64,000 nucleotides of DNA from Bermanella sp034112325 (GTDB taxonomy: Bacteria > Pseudomonadota > Gammaproteobacteria > Pseudomonadales > Oceanobacteraceae): assembly GCA_034112325.1 (NCBI GenBank), contig JAWUVO010000087.1, positions 1 through 64,000 of the forward strand, given 5' to 3'. Of this stretch, positions 1-8,508 are shown one piece after another. Every line of letters starts with the position of its first letter. Position 1 is the first letter of the stretch. The position numbers and the translations under genes were made by a program. The notes beneath the pieces were generated by a model, which saw only the letters and a list, made by a program, of their open reading frames with translations, searched no databases and was not told the origin of the DNA.

Positions 1-101
1 TGGGTATGGGTCTGCTAGAGCGTGACGGGCTTGTGCAAGTTTTGGCTGCAGGTTTAGGTGGCTCTATATTAATTGTTTCACTGGTATATTTTATAATCTA
101 A
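1..101 (+). CDS. C-terminal end of an unidentified membrane protein (partial)
   Basis: The window opens inside a reading frame that starts at base 3 and stops at TAA 99-101, giving 32 residues. The last 20 or so are strongly hydrophobic (leucine, isoleucine, valine and glycine rich), so the protein probably ends in a transmembrane helix. In Pseudomonas the gene between aat and ftsK is trxB, but this tail does not look like thioredoxin reductase, and here the gene lies outside that pair, converging on aat. Too little is visible to name a family. Confidence 0.5.
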   Translation, partial: GMGLLERDGLVQVLAAGLGGSILIVSLVYFII

Positions 102-125
102 GTTTGTTATCTCTTATCTTGATTG

Positions 126-815
126 TTAAGAGTCTTGGTACCACTGGGGGTTACTTTGGATCTGTAAGCCTGCGTTAAGTCGACGGGTAAAATCCTCTCT
201 GTCTATTTCAATAGCGCCCAAGCTTTCTAGGTGCGGGCTGTGAACCTGGCAATCTATTAACTGGAATCCCCAGCTCGATAATTTTTTGCATAAAAATGCA
301 AATGCCACTTTGCTTGAATTACTAACCGTAGAAAACATAGACTCACCAAAAAAAACGCCGCCCAATGCAATGCCATACAAGCCACCTACAAGCTCTCCAT
401 CTAACCTACATTCAACTGAGTGGGCAAAACCCTCAACATTTAAGCGGCAATACGCCTCTATTATCTCTTCATTAATCCAAGTACCTTCACTGCGCAGGTC
501 TGCACAATTAGTGATCACAGTTTCAAACTCATGATTGAATGTTACGGTGAAAGTATTTCTGTTAATCAGTTTATTTAAACTCTTAGAAGGCTTGAAAATT
601 TGCGGGTTTATTACGCACCTAGGAGTGGGTGACCACCATAAGATAGGGTCTTCTTCGCTATACCATGGGAAAATTCCTAAGCTATATGCATTTAGAAGTC
701 TCCGAGTAGTTAAGTCACCACCAGCGGCCAACAAGCCATTCGGCTCATTTAATGCACTATCTGGGTGGGGAAATAGGTCTGGATCGTCATCTAACCAATA
801 AATAGGGCTTGTCAT
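126..815 (-). CDS. aat: Leucyl/phenylalanyl-tRNA--protein transferase
   Basis: A cytosolic enzyme that moves Leu or Phe from its aminoacyl-tRNA to the N-terminal Arg or Lys of a protein, marking it for ClpS/ClpAP (N-degron pathway). The 229-residue product has the family signature throughout: FPHPDSAL near residue 15, GLLAAGGDL near 28, the YSLGIFPWY block near 44-52 followed by WWSPTPR, and the later GGLYG and FFGESMFS motifs (near 143 and 155). Its length is normal. The ATG start leads directly into the conserved N-terminus. It is divergent from ftsK, as expected for this neighbourhood in pseudomonads, but the usual partner gene ate is not visible downstream. Confidence 0.96.
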   Translation of the reverse strand: MTSPIYWLDDDPDLFPHPDSALNEPNGLLAAGGDLTTRRLLNAYSLGIFPWYSEEDPILWWSPTPRCVINPQIFKPSKSLNKLINRNTFTVTFNHEFETVITNCADLRSEGTWINEEIIEAYCRLNVEGFAHSVECRLDGELVGGLYGIALGGVFFGESMFSTVSNSSKVAFAFLCKKLSSWGFQLIDCQVHSPHLESLGAIEIDREDFTRRLNAGLQIQSNPQWYQDS

Positions 816-890
816 AGTATATGTTTGCTAGATAAATTTGGCTGACACGATACAATCAGTGTCCTGTTTTCAATCTAGGCTAACGTCTAA

Positions 891-3299
891 GTGCCTCAAA
901 ATAAAGAAAAAGTTAAAGTTGACTGGCAGTTGCAGCTACAAGAAGTAAGTCGCTTCACTGGCCTAATGGTATTTATGGCTTTTGCAGCATTTTTACTGCT
1001 GTCTTTACTCACCTATAATTCTGTAGACCCAGGCTGGCGCCAAAGTCAGTCAACCGATCTGGTTTTAAACTCGGGCGGTCGTTTTGGTGCTTTTCTTGCC
1101 GATGCTTTGTTTTCAATGTTGGGTTATATGGCCTACCTGATTGCGGTTATTCCACTTATTCGTCTCGCTCAGCGCTTTCGAGCCTTAAGAGTTAAGGATG
1201 ACTGGAGAGGTTGGGCTTGGCGTTTTAGTGGATTACTTTTTATAGTGCTTTCAGGATCAGTCATTAGCCATTTGTTTGATGCTAGTCAGGTTTTACCTGC
1301 TGGCCCGGGCGGTGCAATTGGAGAGGGGCTTGCCGTTCCGCTAGCTACTTCGTTTGGTGTATTCGGTGCCTCATTAATATCACTATTAGCCATGATGCTT
1401 GGCCTGAGCATGAGCGGCGACATTACTTGGCTAGGCACATTGGATAATTTAGGCGGGCTAATACTTGGCTTCCTAGTTAAGACCAGAGCCAAAATCCAAT
1501 CCCTACGCTCTGCACCTGAATCTTCTAGCAACCTAGATAGCAATGAATTAACTGCCGCCCCCCAATATGGCACCTCACTAATTTCTAAAGGAAATAAGTC
1601 ACTGCCAAATGCCACGACTCGTTCTTTGCAGCAAAATCCCGTGAGCACTGAACCTGTAAAAGAAAGGCCGCTTGCAAAGCTAAAACAAAAAATTAAAGCA
1701 ACCTCAGAAATAATTGCTGAAGAAATACCGCTTAAAAAATTAAAAATTGAGCCTTTTGAAAAAAAATCGAAGGGCACTGTTTCTGAACAAGGCGCTTTAT
1801 TTGAGGCTGGCGAATTACCTTCTTTATCCTTATTAAGGCGCTCAGAAGGCATTCAGGAGACAGGGTATAGTGCTGAAAATTTAGAAGATATGTCCAGACT
1901 GCTTGAGAGTAAGTTAGCAGACTTTGGTGTAAAAATAGAGGTAGTGGCGGTTAGTCCTGGTCCAGTTATTACACGATTCGAGTTTCAACCAGCTCCCGGC
2001 GTTAAGGCGTCTAAGATCACTAATTTAGCACAAGATTTGGCGCGATCTTTAGCAATGACCAGCGTGCGCGTGGTAGAGGTAATTCCCGGAAAGTCAGTTA
2101 TGGGGCTTGAAGTACCCAATGAAAATAGAGCTATGGTTCATTTAGGTGACGTGCTTGCGTCGCAAGAATTTCAATCTATGTCTTCACCGTTATCGTTAGC
2201 ATTAGGGCATGACATTGCGGGCGATCCGGTGATGGCCGACGTGGCAAAAATGCCACATTTGTTGGTGGCAGGCACCACTGGTTCGGGTAAATCTGTTGGT
2301 GTTAACAGTATGCTAATTAGTATGCTGTATAAATCCACGCCCGATGATGTTCGCTTGATCATGGTTGACCCAAAAATGTTGGAACTTTCGGTATACGATG
2401 GTATTCCTCATTTACTGACTCCTGTAATTACCGATATGAAAGAGGCGGCTAACGGCCTGCGCTGGTGCGTGGGTGAAATGGAGCGCAGATATAAATTATT
2501 AGCCGCTTTAGGTGTGCGTAACATCGCTGGCTATAACAAGAAGGTTTTAGACGCAGCCGAGGCGGGCGACCCTATTAAAGACCCTATTTGGAAACCAGAA
2601 GAAAGCTTTGATCAGATCCAACCTGACCTCGGTAAACTGCCATATATAGTGGTGGTAATAGACGAGTTTGCCGACATGATTATGGTGGTAGGTAAAAAAG
2701 TTGAAGAGCTAATTGCACGTATCGCGCAAAAAGCCCGTGCAGCAGGTATTCATTTAATTTTAGCAACACAGCGCCCATCGGTAGATATTATCACGGGCTT
2801 AATAAAAGCAAACGTACCTACAAGAATGGCGTTTCAGGTGAGCTCTAGAATAGATTCAAGAACCATTTTAGATCAAGGCGGCGCAGAGCAATTGCTTGGC
2901 CATGGCGATATGCTGTATCTACCTCCGGGTACATCATTGCCTATTAGGGTGCACGGTGCATTTATAGACGATGATGAAGTACACGCTGTTGTAGCTGACT
3001 GGAAATCTAAAGGCTCCCCTGTATTTATTGACTCAATTACTGATACCGACGCGGGCGGTGTTATTCCAGGAATGCCCACGGAGTCGGATGATGGCGAGCA
3101 AGATGCATTGTTTGATGAGGCGATAGCCTTTGTAACTGAAACCCGAAAGGTGTCTATATCTAGTGTGCAGCGTAAGCTAAGAATCGGCTATAACCGAGCA
3201 GCCAGGCTAGTAGAAACAATGGAGGCGGCTGGTGTAGTTTCGACGCCAGCTCACAATGGTAGTCGCGAGGTGTTGGCTCCTCCTCCAGTTTCTAGGTAG
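891..3299 (+). CDS. ftsK: DNA translocase FtsK
   Basis: A septum-anchored hexameric motor that pumps DNA during division and activates XerCD recombination at dif. The 802-residue product has about four transmembrane helices in residues 20-190, a linker of only about 150 low-complexity residues, then the RecA-like motor with Walker A GTTGSGKS at 461-468 and Walker B VVVIDEFAD near 590, and a C-terminal winged-helix gamma domain (about 740-795) that reads polar DNA motifs. The start is GTG at 891 with no strong ribosome site; it begins just before the first helix. The linker is far shorter than the roughly 600 residues of E. coli FtsK. lolA follows after 66 bases. Confidence 0.96.
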   Translation: MPQNKEKVKVDWQLQLQEVSRFTGLMVFMAFAAFLLLSLLTYNSVDPGWRQSQSTDLVLNSGGRFGAFLADALFSMLGYMAYLIAVIPLIRLAQRFRALRVKDDWRGWAWRFSGLLFIVLSGSVISHLFDASQVLPAGPGGAIGEGLAVPLATSFGVFGASLISLLAMMLGLSMSGDITWLGTLDNLGGLILGFLVKTRAKIQSLRSAPESSSNLDSNELTAAPQYGTSLISKGNKSLPNATTRSLQQNPVSTEPVKERPLAKLKQKIKATSEIIAEEIPLKKLKIEPFEKKSKGTVSEQGALFEAGELPSLSLLRRSEGIQETGYSAENLEDMSRLLESKLADFGVKIEVVAVSPGPVITRFEFQPAPGVKASKITNLAQDLARSLAMTSVRVVEVIPGKSVMGLEVPNENRAMVHLGDVLASQEFQSMSSPLSLALGHDIAGDPVMADVAKMPHLLVAGTTGSGKSVGVNSMLISMLYKSTPDDVRLIMVDPKMLELSVYDGIPHLLTPVITDMKEAANGLRWCVGEMERRYKLLAALGVRNIAGYNKKVLDAAEAGDPIKDPIWKPEESFDQIQPDLGKLPYIVVVIDEFADMIMVVGKKVEELIARIAQKARAAGIHLILATQRPSVDIITGLIKANVPTRMAFQVSSRIDSRTILDQGGAEQLLGHGDMLYLPPGTSLPIRVHGAFIDDDEVHAVVADWKSKGSPVFIDSITDTDAGGVIPGMPTESDDGEQDALFDEAIAFVTETRKVSISSVQRKLRIGYNRAARLVETMEAAGVVSTPAHNGSREVLAPPPVSR

Positions 3300-3365
3300 T
3301 GAAATATACAAACTTATGGCTTTAGCTTTAAGTGCTTTAATTTTTTTAATTATTAATAGATAGGG

Positions 3366-4019
3366 ATGAATGTGAAGAATTTTTCTAAATTGGTTTTAAT
3401 ATTTTGCTCAATATTGTTTTGTAAGGGTGCTGTTGCTGACTTATCAATAAATAACTTACCTGATGCCCAGCGCTTAGCGGGTTATTTGTCGAGCATTAAT
3501 AATTTAGAGGCAAATTTTGTTCAGCACACCCACGATGGTAATAATGATTTACTGCAAACTCAAAAAGGTAAAATGTTTTTAACACGACCTAATAAGTTTA
3601 AATGGATTAGCGAGGCACCATACGAACAAGTGCTTGTTAGTAATGGCGAAACCTTATGGCAATACGATCCTGATCTAGAACAAGTGACTGTTCAAAAATT
3701 AGACGGTAGACTATCTTCTACACCAGTTCTTTTGCTTTCGGGTGATGCCAGTATGGTGGCCGAAGAATATGAAGTTTACGGTGAAAAAATTCAAGATGAG
3801 CACCATTTTGTATTAATACCAAAGCGTAATGACGCCTTGTTCGACCGCTTAAGACTTGAATTTAACTCAGCTAAAAATTTGATTCGTATGGTAATTAAAG
3901 ATGAAGTCGGGCAGAAAACTGTGATCACTCTATCTAAGCAAAAAACTATTACTAATATTAATGAAAACTTTTACGATTTTATTATACCTGACGGTATAGA
4001 TGTAATTAAAAGCCAATAG
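3366..4019 (+). CDS. lolA: Outer-membrane lipoprotein carrier protein LolA
   Basis: A periplasmic chaperone that takes mature lipoproteins from the LolCDE transporter and hands them to LolB at the outer membrane. The 217-residue product starts with a signal peptide (lysines, then a hydrophobic run, cleavage probably after GAVA at about residue 24). It then shows LolA features: LEANFVQ near 48, GKMFLTRPNKFKW near 68-80, and LWQYDPDLEQV near 97-107. The length is typical. It sits between ftsK and rarA as in Pseudomonas. One base separates its stop from the rarA start, so the two are probably translated from one message. Confidence 0.95.
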   Translation: MNVKNFSKLVLIFCSILFCKGAVADLSINNLPDAQRLAGYLSSINNLEANFVQHTHDGNNDLLQTQKGKMFLTRPNKFKWISEAPYEQVLVSNGETLWQYDPDLEQVTVQKLDGRLSSTPVLLLSGDASMVAEEYEVYGEKIQDEHHFVLIPKRNDALFDRLRLEFNSAKNLIRMVIKDEVGQKTVITLSKQKTITNINENFYDFIIPDGIDVIKSQ

Positions 4020-4020
4020 C

Positions 4021-5355
4021 ATGCAGTCCGGACTGTTTGAAAATAAATCAACTTATGAGCCGCTGGCCTCTCGCATGCGACCGAGTTCGCTTGACGGGTA
4101 CTTTGGCCAGTCTCACCTTCTTGATCGCGATAAGCCACTTAGAAAAGTAATCGAGGCAGGTCAGCTGCACTCAATGATTTTTTGGGGTCCTCCAGGTGTT
4201 GGTAAAACCACACTGGCTAGGTTGCTTGCCAGTTATGCAAAAGCTGAGTTTTTGGCCTTATCCGCTGTAATGGATGGAGTTAAAGAAATTCGGGCCTGTG
4301 TCGATAAAGCAAAATTTTATCAACAGCAAGGTAAGGTCTCTTTATTATTTGTAGATGAGGTTCATCGATTTAATAAATCTCAACAAGATGCATTCTTACC
4401 ATTCGTAGAGAATGGCACCGTAATATTTATTGGCGCTACCACTGAAAATCCAAGTTTCGAATTAAATTCAGCGCTACTTTCTAGGGCCAGGGTATATAAG
4501 CTTAGAGGTTTATTGCCCTCAGATATTCAAAGTCTTTTAACTTATGCGATGCAAAAGGACAAAGTACTTGCGGGACATAATTTAACCATAAAAGATGAAG
4601 CAAAAGCGCTTATTGCTAATTTTAGTGACGGAGACGCTCGTCGCTCGCTTAACTTATTAGAAATGGCAGTAGACCTTGCCAGCGCCGATGACTTGTCAGT
4701 TATTGATGAAAAGCTAGTTAAAGAAATAGCACAGGAGTCTGTTAGGCGTTTCGACAAGGGTGGTGATGTTTTCTATGAGCAAATATCGGCGCTACATAAA
4801 TCGGTAAGAGGCTCCAGTGTAGATGGCGCATTATATTGGTTTGCTAGAATGATTGATGGAGGCTGTGACCCACTATATATTGCGCGCCGTGTTGTCAGGA
4901 TGGCGTCTGAAGATATTGGTAACGCAGACCCAAGGGCTCTAGAAATATCAGTGAACGCGTGGCAGAGCTATGAGCGACTTGGAAGCCCTGAGGGTGAGTT
5001 GATAATTGCGCATGCTATAAGCTACCTTGCCTGCGCACCAAAAAGTAACGCTGTATACAATGCTTTTAATCAAGCCATGGCTTATGTAAAATCGACTCCC
5101 AGTTTTGAAGTGCCATTGCACCTAAGAAATGCACCAACGGAATTAATGAAATCTGAAGACTACGGGCAAGAATATCGCTACGCCCATGATGAGCCAGAAG
5201 CTTATGCTGCCGGTGAGTGCTATCTACCAGCAGAAGCTGTTGGGAATGAGTTTTATAAGCCTACCGATAGAGGCTTAGAGTCTAAAATTTCAAGTAAGCT
5301 TAACCATCTCAAAACCCTTGATTTAACCAGTAAGAATAAAAGGTACTCAAAATAA
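4021..5355 (+). CDS. rarA: Replication-associated recombination protein A (RarA/MgsA AAA+ ATPase)
   Basis: A clamp-loader-like AAA+ ATPase that acts at stalled replication forks and interacts with SSB. The 444-residue product shows RPSSLDGYFGQ near 20-30, Walker A GPPGVGKT at 56-63, Walker B VDEVHRF at 111-117, the sensor 1 region GATTENPSFE, and an arginine-finger segment ALLSRARVY. The C-terminal half carries the RarA oligomerisation domain with RVVRMASEDIG and a block around ALEISVNAWQ. Its stop overlaps the crcB start by one base (TAATG). Confidence 0.95.
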   Translation: MQSGLFENKSTYEPLASRMRPSSLDGYFGQSHLLDRDKPLRKVIEAGQLHSMIFWGPPGVGKTTLARLLASYAKAEFLALSAVMDGVKEIRACVDKAKFYQQQGKVSLLFVDEVHRFNKSQQDAFLPFVENGTVIFIGATTENPSFELNSALLSRARVYKLRGLLPSDIQSLLTYAMQKDKVLAGHNLTIKDEAKALIANFSDGDARRSLNLLEMAVDLASADDLSVIDEKLVKEIAQESVRRFDKGGDVFYEQISALHKSVRGSSVDGALYWFARMIDGGCDPLYIARRVVRMASEDIGNADPRALEISVNAWQSYERLGSPEGELIIAHAISYLACAPKSNAVYNAFNQAMAYVKSTPSFEVPLHLRNAPTELMKSEDYGQEYRYAHDEPEAYAAGECYLPAEAVGNEFYKPTDRGLESKISSKLNHLKTLDLTSKNKRYSK

Positions 5356-5738
5356 TGGAATTTTTAGCGATTGGATTAGGTGGCGCGCTAGGTGCTATTG
5401 CTCGTTATTTAATTAGTGGTCAAGTGGGTGGTGCATTAGGCTCACATTTTCCATATGGGACTCTTACCGTTAATATTCTAGGCTCTTTTATAATGGGCGT
5501 TTGCGCAGTTGTTATTATCGAACACTTGAAAATGCCTGGCTATTGGCGTGAGTTTGTAATGGTGGGTTTTTTGGGCGCCTTGACTACGTTTTCTACGTTT
5601 TCATTAGACGGTTTGAATTTATTGCATAATGGCCAAGTTGGTACTGCCATTATGTATTTTATTATTAGTGTTATAGGTTCGGTACTGGCATGTGTTGCAG
5701 GCTGGTATTTAACCAAAATTATTTTAGTTGGGAATTGA
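5355..5738 (+). CDS. crcB: Fluoride ion channel CrcB
   Basis: An inner-membrane fluoride exporter (Fluc family) that works as a dual-topology dimer. The 127-residue product has four hydrophobic helices and the hallmark motifs GGALGAIARY near 8-17, GTLTVNILGSF near 35-45 and GFLGALTTFSTFSL near 72-85; the TTFST run lines the fluoride pore. The start codon overlaps the rarA stop, and its own stop lies one base before serS, so it is embedded in an operon. No separate promoter or fluoride riboswitch is visible in front of it, so control by fluoride is unlikely here. Confidence 0.95.
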   Translation: MEFLAIGLGGALGAIARYLISGQVGGALGSHFPYGTLTVNILGSFIMGVCAVVIIEHLKMPGYWREFVMVGFLGALTTFSTFSLDGLNLLHNGQVGTAIMYFIISVIGSVLACVAGWYLTKIILVGN

Positions 5739-5739
5739 T

Positions 5740-7029
5740 ATGCTGGATATCCGTAAGGTTCGTGAGAACCCTGAAGAAGTTGCAAAAGCGCTTAAGAAAA
5801 AGAATTTTATATTCGACGCCGCTGGGTTTGTGGCATTAGATGCAAAGAGAAAGTTGGCTGATGTTTTGTCACAAAGCTTACAGGCTGACAAAAAGAAATC
5901 TTCTAAGAAGATTGGCCAGCTTGTGGGGCAGGGGCTAAGTGTTGATGAGGCTAAATTAAAAGTAGCCGAAGAAGTTGCCAATATCGATGATCAGCTAAAG
6001 TCTGCTGTAGATGAAGCTAAAGACATTCAGGATCAAATCTCTGCATTATTAATGTCTGTGCCTAACATCCCTAATGACAACGTACCTGAAGGAAAAGACG
6101 AAGAGGATAACGTTGAAGTTCGAGTTTGGGGTGACCCAGTTATACTTCCGTTTGAAGCAAAGGATCATGTAGACCTTGGTCAAATAATAGGTGAGTTAAG
6201 CTTTGAGCTAGCCGCAAAAATTACTGGTTCACGCTTTTCTGTTATGCAAGGTCAGTTAGCTCGAATGCATCGCGCGCTCACTCAGATGATGTTAAACACT
6301 CATACAGACGAACACGGCTATACTGAAGTTTATGTTCCATATTTAGTAAACGCCGACTCGCTGAAAGGTACTGGGCAGCTACCTAAATTTGAAGAGGATT
6401 TATTTAAAATTCCATTTAACGACACCACCTACTATTTAATTCCTACCGCAGAAGTACCTGTTACTAACCTTGTAAGAGATGAAATAGTTGATGCTGCTAA
6501 ACTGCCTATGAAATTTGCTTGTCACACTCCTTGCTTTAGGAGCGAAGCCGGAAGCTATGGGCGTGATACCCGTGGAATGATTCGTCAGCATCAATTTGAA
6601 AAAGTCGAAATGGTACAAATGGTAAAGCCAGCTGATAGTGAAAATGCACTTCAGGAGTTAACTGGGCACGCCGAAAAAATACTACAAAAACTAAATCTCC
6701 CTTATCGCATGGTGCGTTTGTGTGGTGGAGACTTAGGTTTTTCTGCAGCCGTAACCTACGATCTAGAAGTTTGGTTACCGGGGCAGCAAAAATACAGAGA
6801 GATTTCTTCTTGCAGTAGCTTTGGTGACTACCAAGCCAGGCGCATGCAAGCTCGCTGGAGAAATCCAGAAACAGGTAAACCAGAATTACTTCATACCATA
6901 AACGGTTCGGGCTTGGCTGTTGGTAGAACCTTAGTAGCGGTAATGGAAAACTATCAGCAAGAAGATGGGCGCATTAAGGTACCAGAAGTGTTGAGACCTT
7001 ATATGAATAATCTGGAATTTTTAGGTTAA
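5740..7029 (+). CDS. serS: Serine--tRNA ligase
   Basis: Charges tRNA-Ser (and tRNA-Sec) with serine in the cytosol; class II synthetase. I chose ATG 5740 (429 residues), which gives the standard N-terminus MLDIRKVRENPEEV; an in-frame TTG 12 bases upstream is less likely, and GGAA at 5731-5734 fits as ribosome site. Residues 25-105 form the lysine- and glutamate-rich tRNA-binding coiled coil. Motif 2 (FRSEAGSYGRDTRG near 257) and motif 3 (NGSGLAVGRT near 389) are intact. The stop overlaps the cysG start by one base. Confidence 0.97.
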   Translation: MLDIRKVRENPEEVAKALKKKNFIFDAAGFVALDAKRKLADVLSQSLQADKKKSSKKIGQLVGQGLSVDEAKLKVAEEVANIDDQLKSAVDEAKDIQDQISALLMSVPNIPNDNVPEGKDEEDNVEVRVWGDPVILPFEAKDHVDLGQIIGELSFELAAKITGSRFSVMQGQLARMHRALTQMMLNTHTDEHGYTEVYVPYLVNADSLKGTGQLPKFEEDLFKIPFNDTTYYLIPTAEVPVTNLVRDEIVDAAKLPMKFACHTPCFRSEAGSYGRDTRGMIRQHQFEKVEMVQMVKPADSENALQELTGHAEKILQKLNLPYRMVRLCGGDLGFSAAVTYDLEVWLPGQQKYREISSCSSFGDYQARRMQARWRNPETGKPELLHTINGSGLAVGRTLVAVMENYQQEDGRIKVPEVLRPYMNNLEFLG

Positions 7030-8420
7030 TGGAATTTCTACCACTTTTTTTCGATCTTAAGTCTAAGCCTGTATTAATTGTGGGTGGTGGCTCGGTGGCG
7101 TTGCGTAAAGCAAGGCTGCTTAAAAAAGCTGGCGCCTTACCTGTAGTTGTTTCTAAGCAGGTAAGCGGTGAGTTGCGTGAGCTTTTAGGCAATGACCCAG
7201 CTAACGTCATTGAGCAAGACTATAGTAACCAGGTGTCTAGCCATTATGCTCTTGTAGTTGCAGCAACTGATAACCAGGCTGTTAACGAACAAGTTTCGGC
7301 TGATGCCAAGGCCGTTAATATCCCCGTTAATGTTGTTGATAATCCAGATCTTTGTAGTTTTATATTTCCAGCAATTATTGACCGCTCGCCGATTATTGCG
7401 GCGGTTAGCTCTGGTGGAAGTTCGCCGGTCTTGGCTAGATTATTGCGAGCTAAACTAGAAACCGTTATACCTGCTTCTTACGGTCGACTTGCACTACTGG
7501 CTGAAAAATACCGCGATAATGTTAAGGCTAGATTTAATCATATAAATCTACGCAGAGGTTTTTGGGAAAAGATTTTAGGCGGAATGGTAGCCGACTTAGT
7601 ATTTGCCGGAAAAGAGACTGAAGCTGAAGCACTATTAGTTTCAGAACTGGAGTCGGGCAAAGTTCACAAGCGGGAACTTGGAGAGGTTTATCTTGTGGGC
7701 GCAGGTCCAGGCGATCCAGACTTGTTAACCTTTAAAGCGTTAAGGTTAATGCAGCAGGCCGACACGGTACTTTACGATCGCTTGGTTAGTCAGGGGGTGC
7801 TTGATTTATGCCGTCGTGATGCAGATATGATTTACGTGGGAAAAGCTCGTTCAGACCATGCGGTTCCTCAGGGAGGTATTAATGACCTCCTTGTTAAACA
7901 CGCTAAATTGGGTAAAAGGGTACTGCGCCTAAAAGGCGGCGACCCATTTATATTTGGCCGCGGTGGTGAAGAAATTGAACAGCTAGCAGAGGCTGGAATT
8001 GCATTCCAAGTGGTGCCAGGTATTACTGCAGCCGCTGGCTGCTCAAGCTACTCTGGAATCCCGTTAACCCATCGAGACTACGCACAATCTGTCCGCTTCA
8101 TAACCGGTCACCTAAAAAACAACACTATCGATTTACCTTGGAAAGAGTTAGCTGTTGAGTCGCAGACGATTGTTTTTTATATGGGGTTAATGGGCCTGCC
8201 GATTATTTGTGAGAAGCTAATTGAACATGGGATGCCAGCTGATATGCCAATCGCCCTTATTCAGAAGGGTACTACTCGCGATCAAAAGATAGTGATAGCT
8301 GAGCTTTCTAGTATGGTCGATACGCTAAAAACCAATCCTGTTACGGCTCCGACCCTTATTATTGTGGGACGCGTAGTCAATCTTCATAGTAAGTTGAACT
8401 GGTACAATCCCGCCGATTAG
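7029..8420 (+). CDS. cysG: Siroheme synthase CysG (dehydrogenase/ferrochelatase plus uroporphyrinogen-III methyltransferase)
   Basis: Makes siroheme, the cofactor of the sulfite reductase encoded at 60079. The 463-residue fusion has an N-terminal NAD-binding precorrin-2 dehydrogenase/ferrochelatase half (VLIVGGGSVALRKA near 15-28, SSGGSSPVLARLL near 127-139, the site of the regulatory serine in Salmonella CysG). From about residue 218 it has the SAM-dependent methyltransferase half (VYLVGAGPGDPDLLT, then GKRVLRLKGGDPFIFGRGGEE). Both halves look complete, with normal total length. It ends the ftsK-cysG run, as in Pseudomonas. Confidence 0.97.
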   Translation: MEFLPLFFDLKSKPVLIVGGGSVALRKARLLKKAGALPVVVSKQVSGELRELLGNDPANVIEQDYSNQVSSHYALVVAATDNQAVNEQVSADAKAVNIPVNVVDNPDLCSFIFPAIIDRSPIIAAVSSGGSSPVLARLLRAKLETVIPASYGRLALLAEKYRDNVKARFNHINLRRGFWEKILGGMVADLVFAGKETEAEALLVSELESGKVHKRELGEVYLVGAGPGDPDLLTFKALRLMQQADTVLYDRLVSQGVLDLCRRDADMIYVGKARSDHAVPQGGINDLLVKHAKLGKRVLRLKGGDPFIFGRGGEEIEQLAEAGIAFQVVPGITAAAGCSSYSGIPLTHRDYAQSVRFITGHLKNNTIDLPWKELAVESQTIVFYMGLMGLPIICEKLIEHGMPADMPIALIQKGTTRDQKIVIAELSSMVDTLKTNPVTAPTLIIVGRVVNLHSKLNWYNPAD

Positions 8421-8508
8421 TTACGATTTATCATATGAATTAGACCTTAGTAGATCTTTGACTATGCTTATCAATATAAGCGTAACAAGAGATAAACCCG
8501 AGGTGCCC

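Noticed and set aside
111..132. 6-bp stem CTCTTA/TAAGAG at the end of aat as a terminator
   Set aside because: Weak stem, ten-base loop and no T-run on either strand.
1286..1852. 188-residue open frame antisense to ftsK
   Set aside because: Lies wholly within the ftsK linker and motor, with shadow-like composition and no family resemblance.
5926..5933. GGGCAGGG, an exact match to the E. coli FtsK-orienting (KOPS) pattern
   Set aside because: A single 8-mer inside serS; no density or strand bias can be judged from one hit, and the motif may differ in this species.
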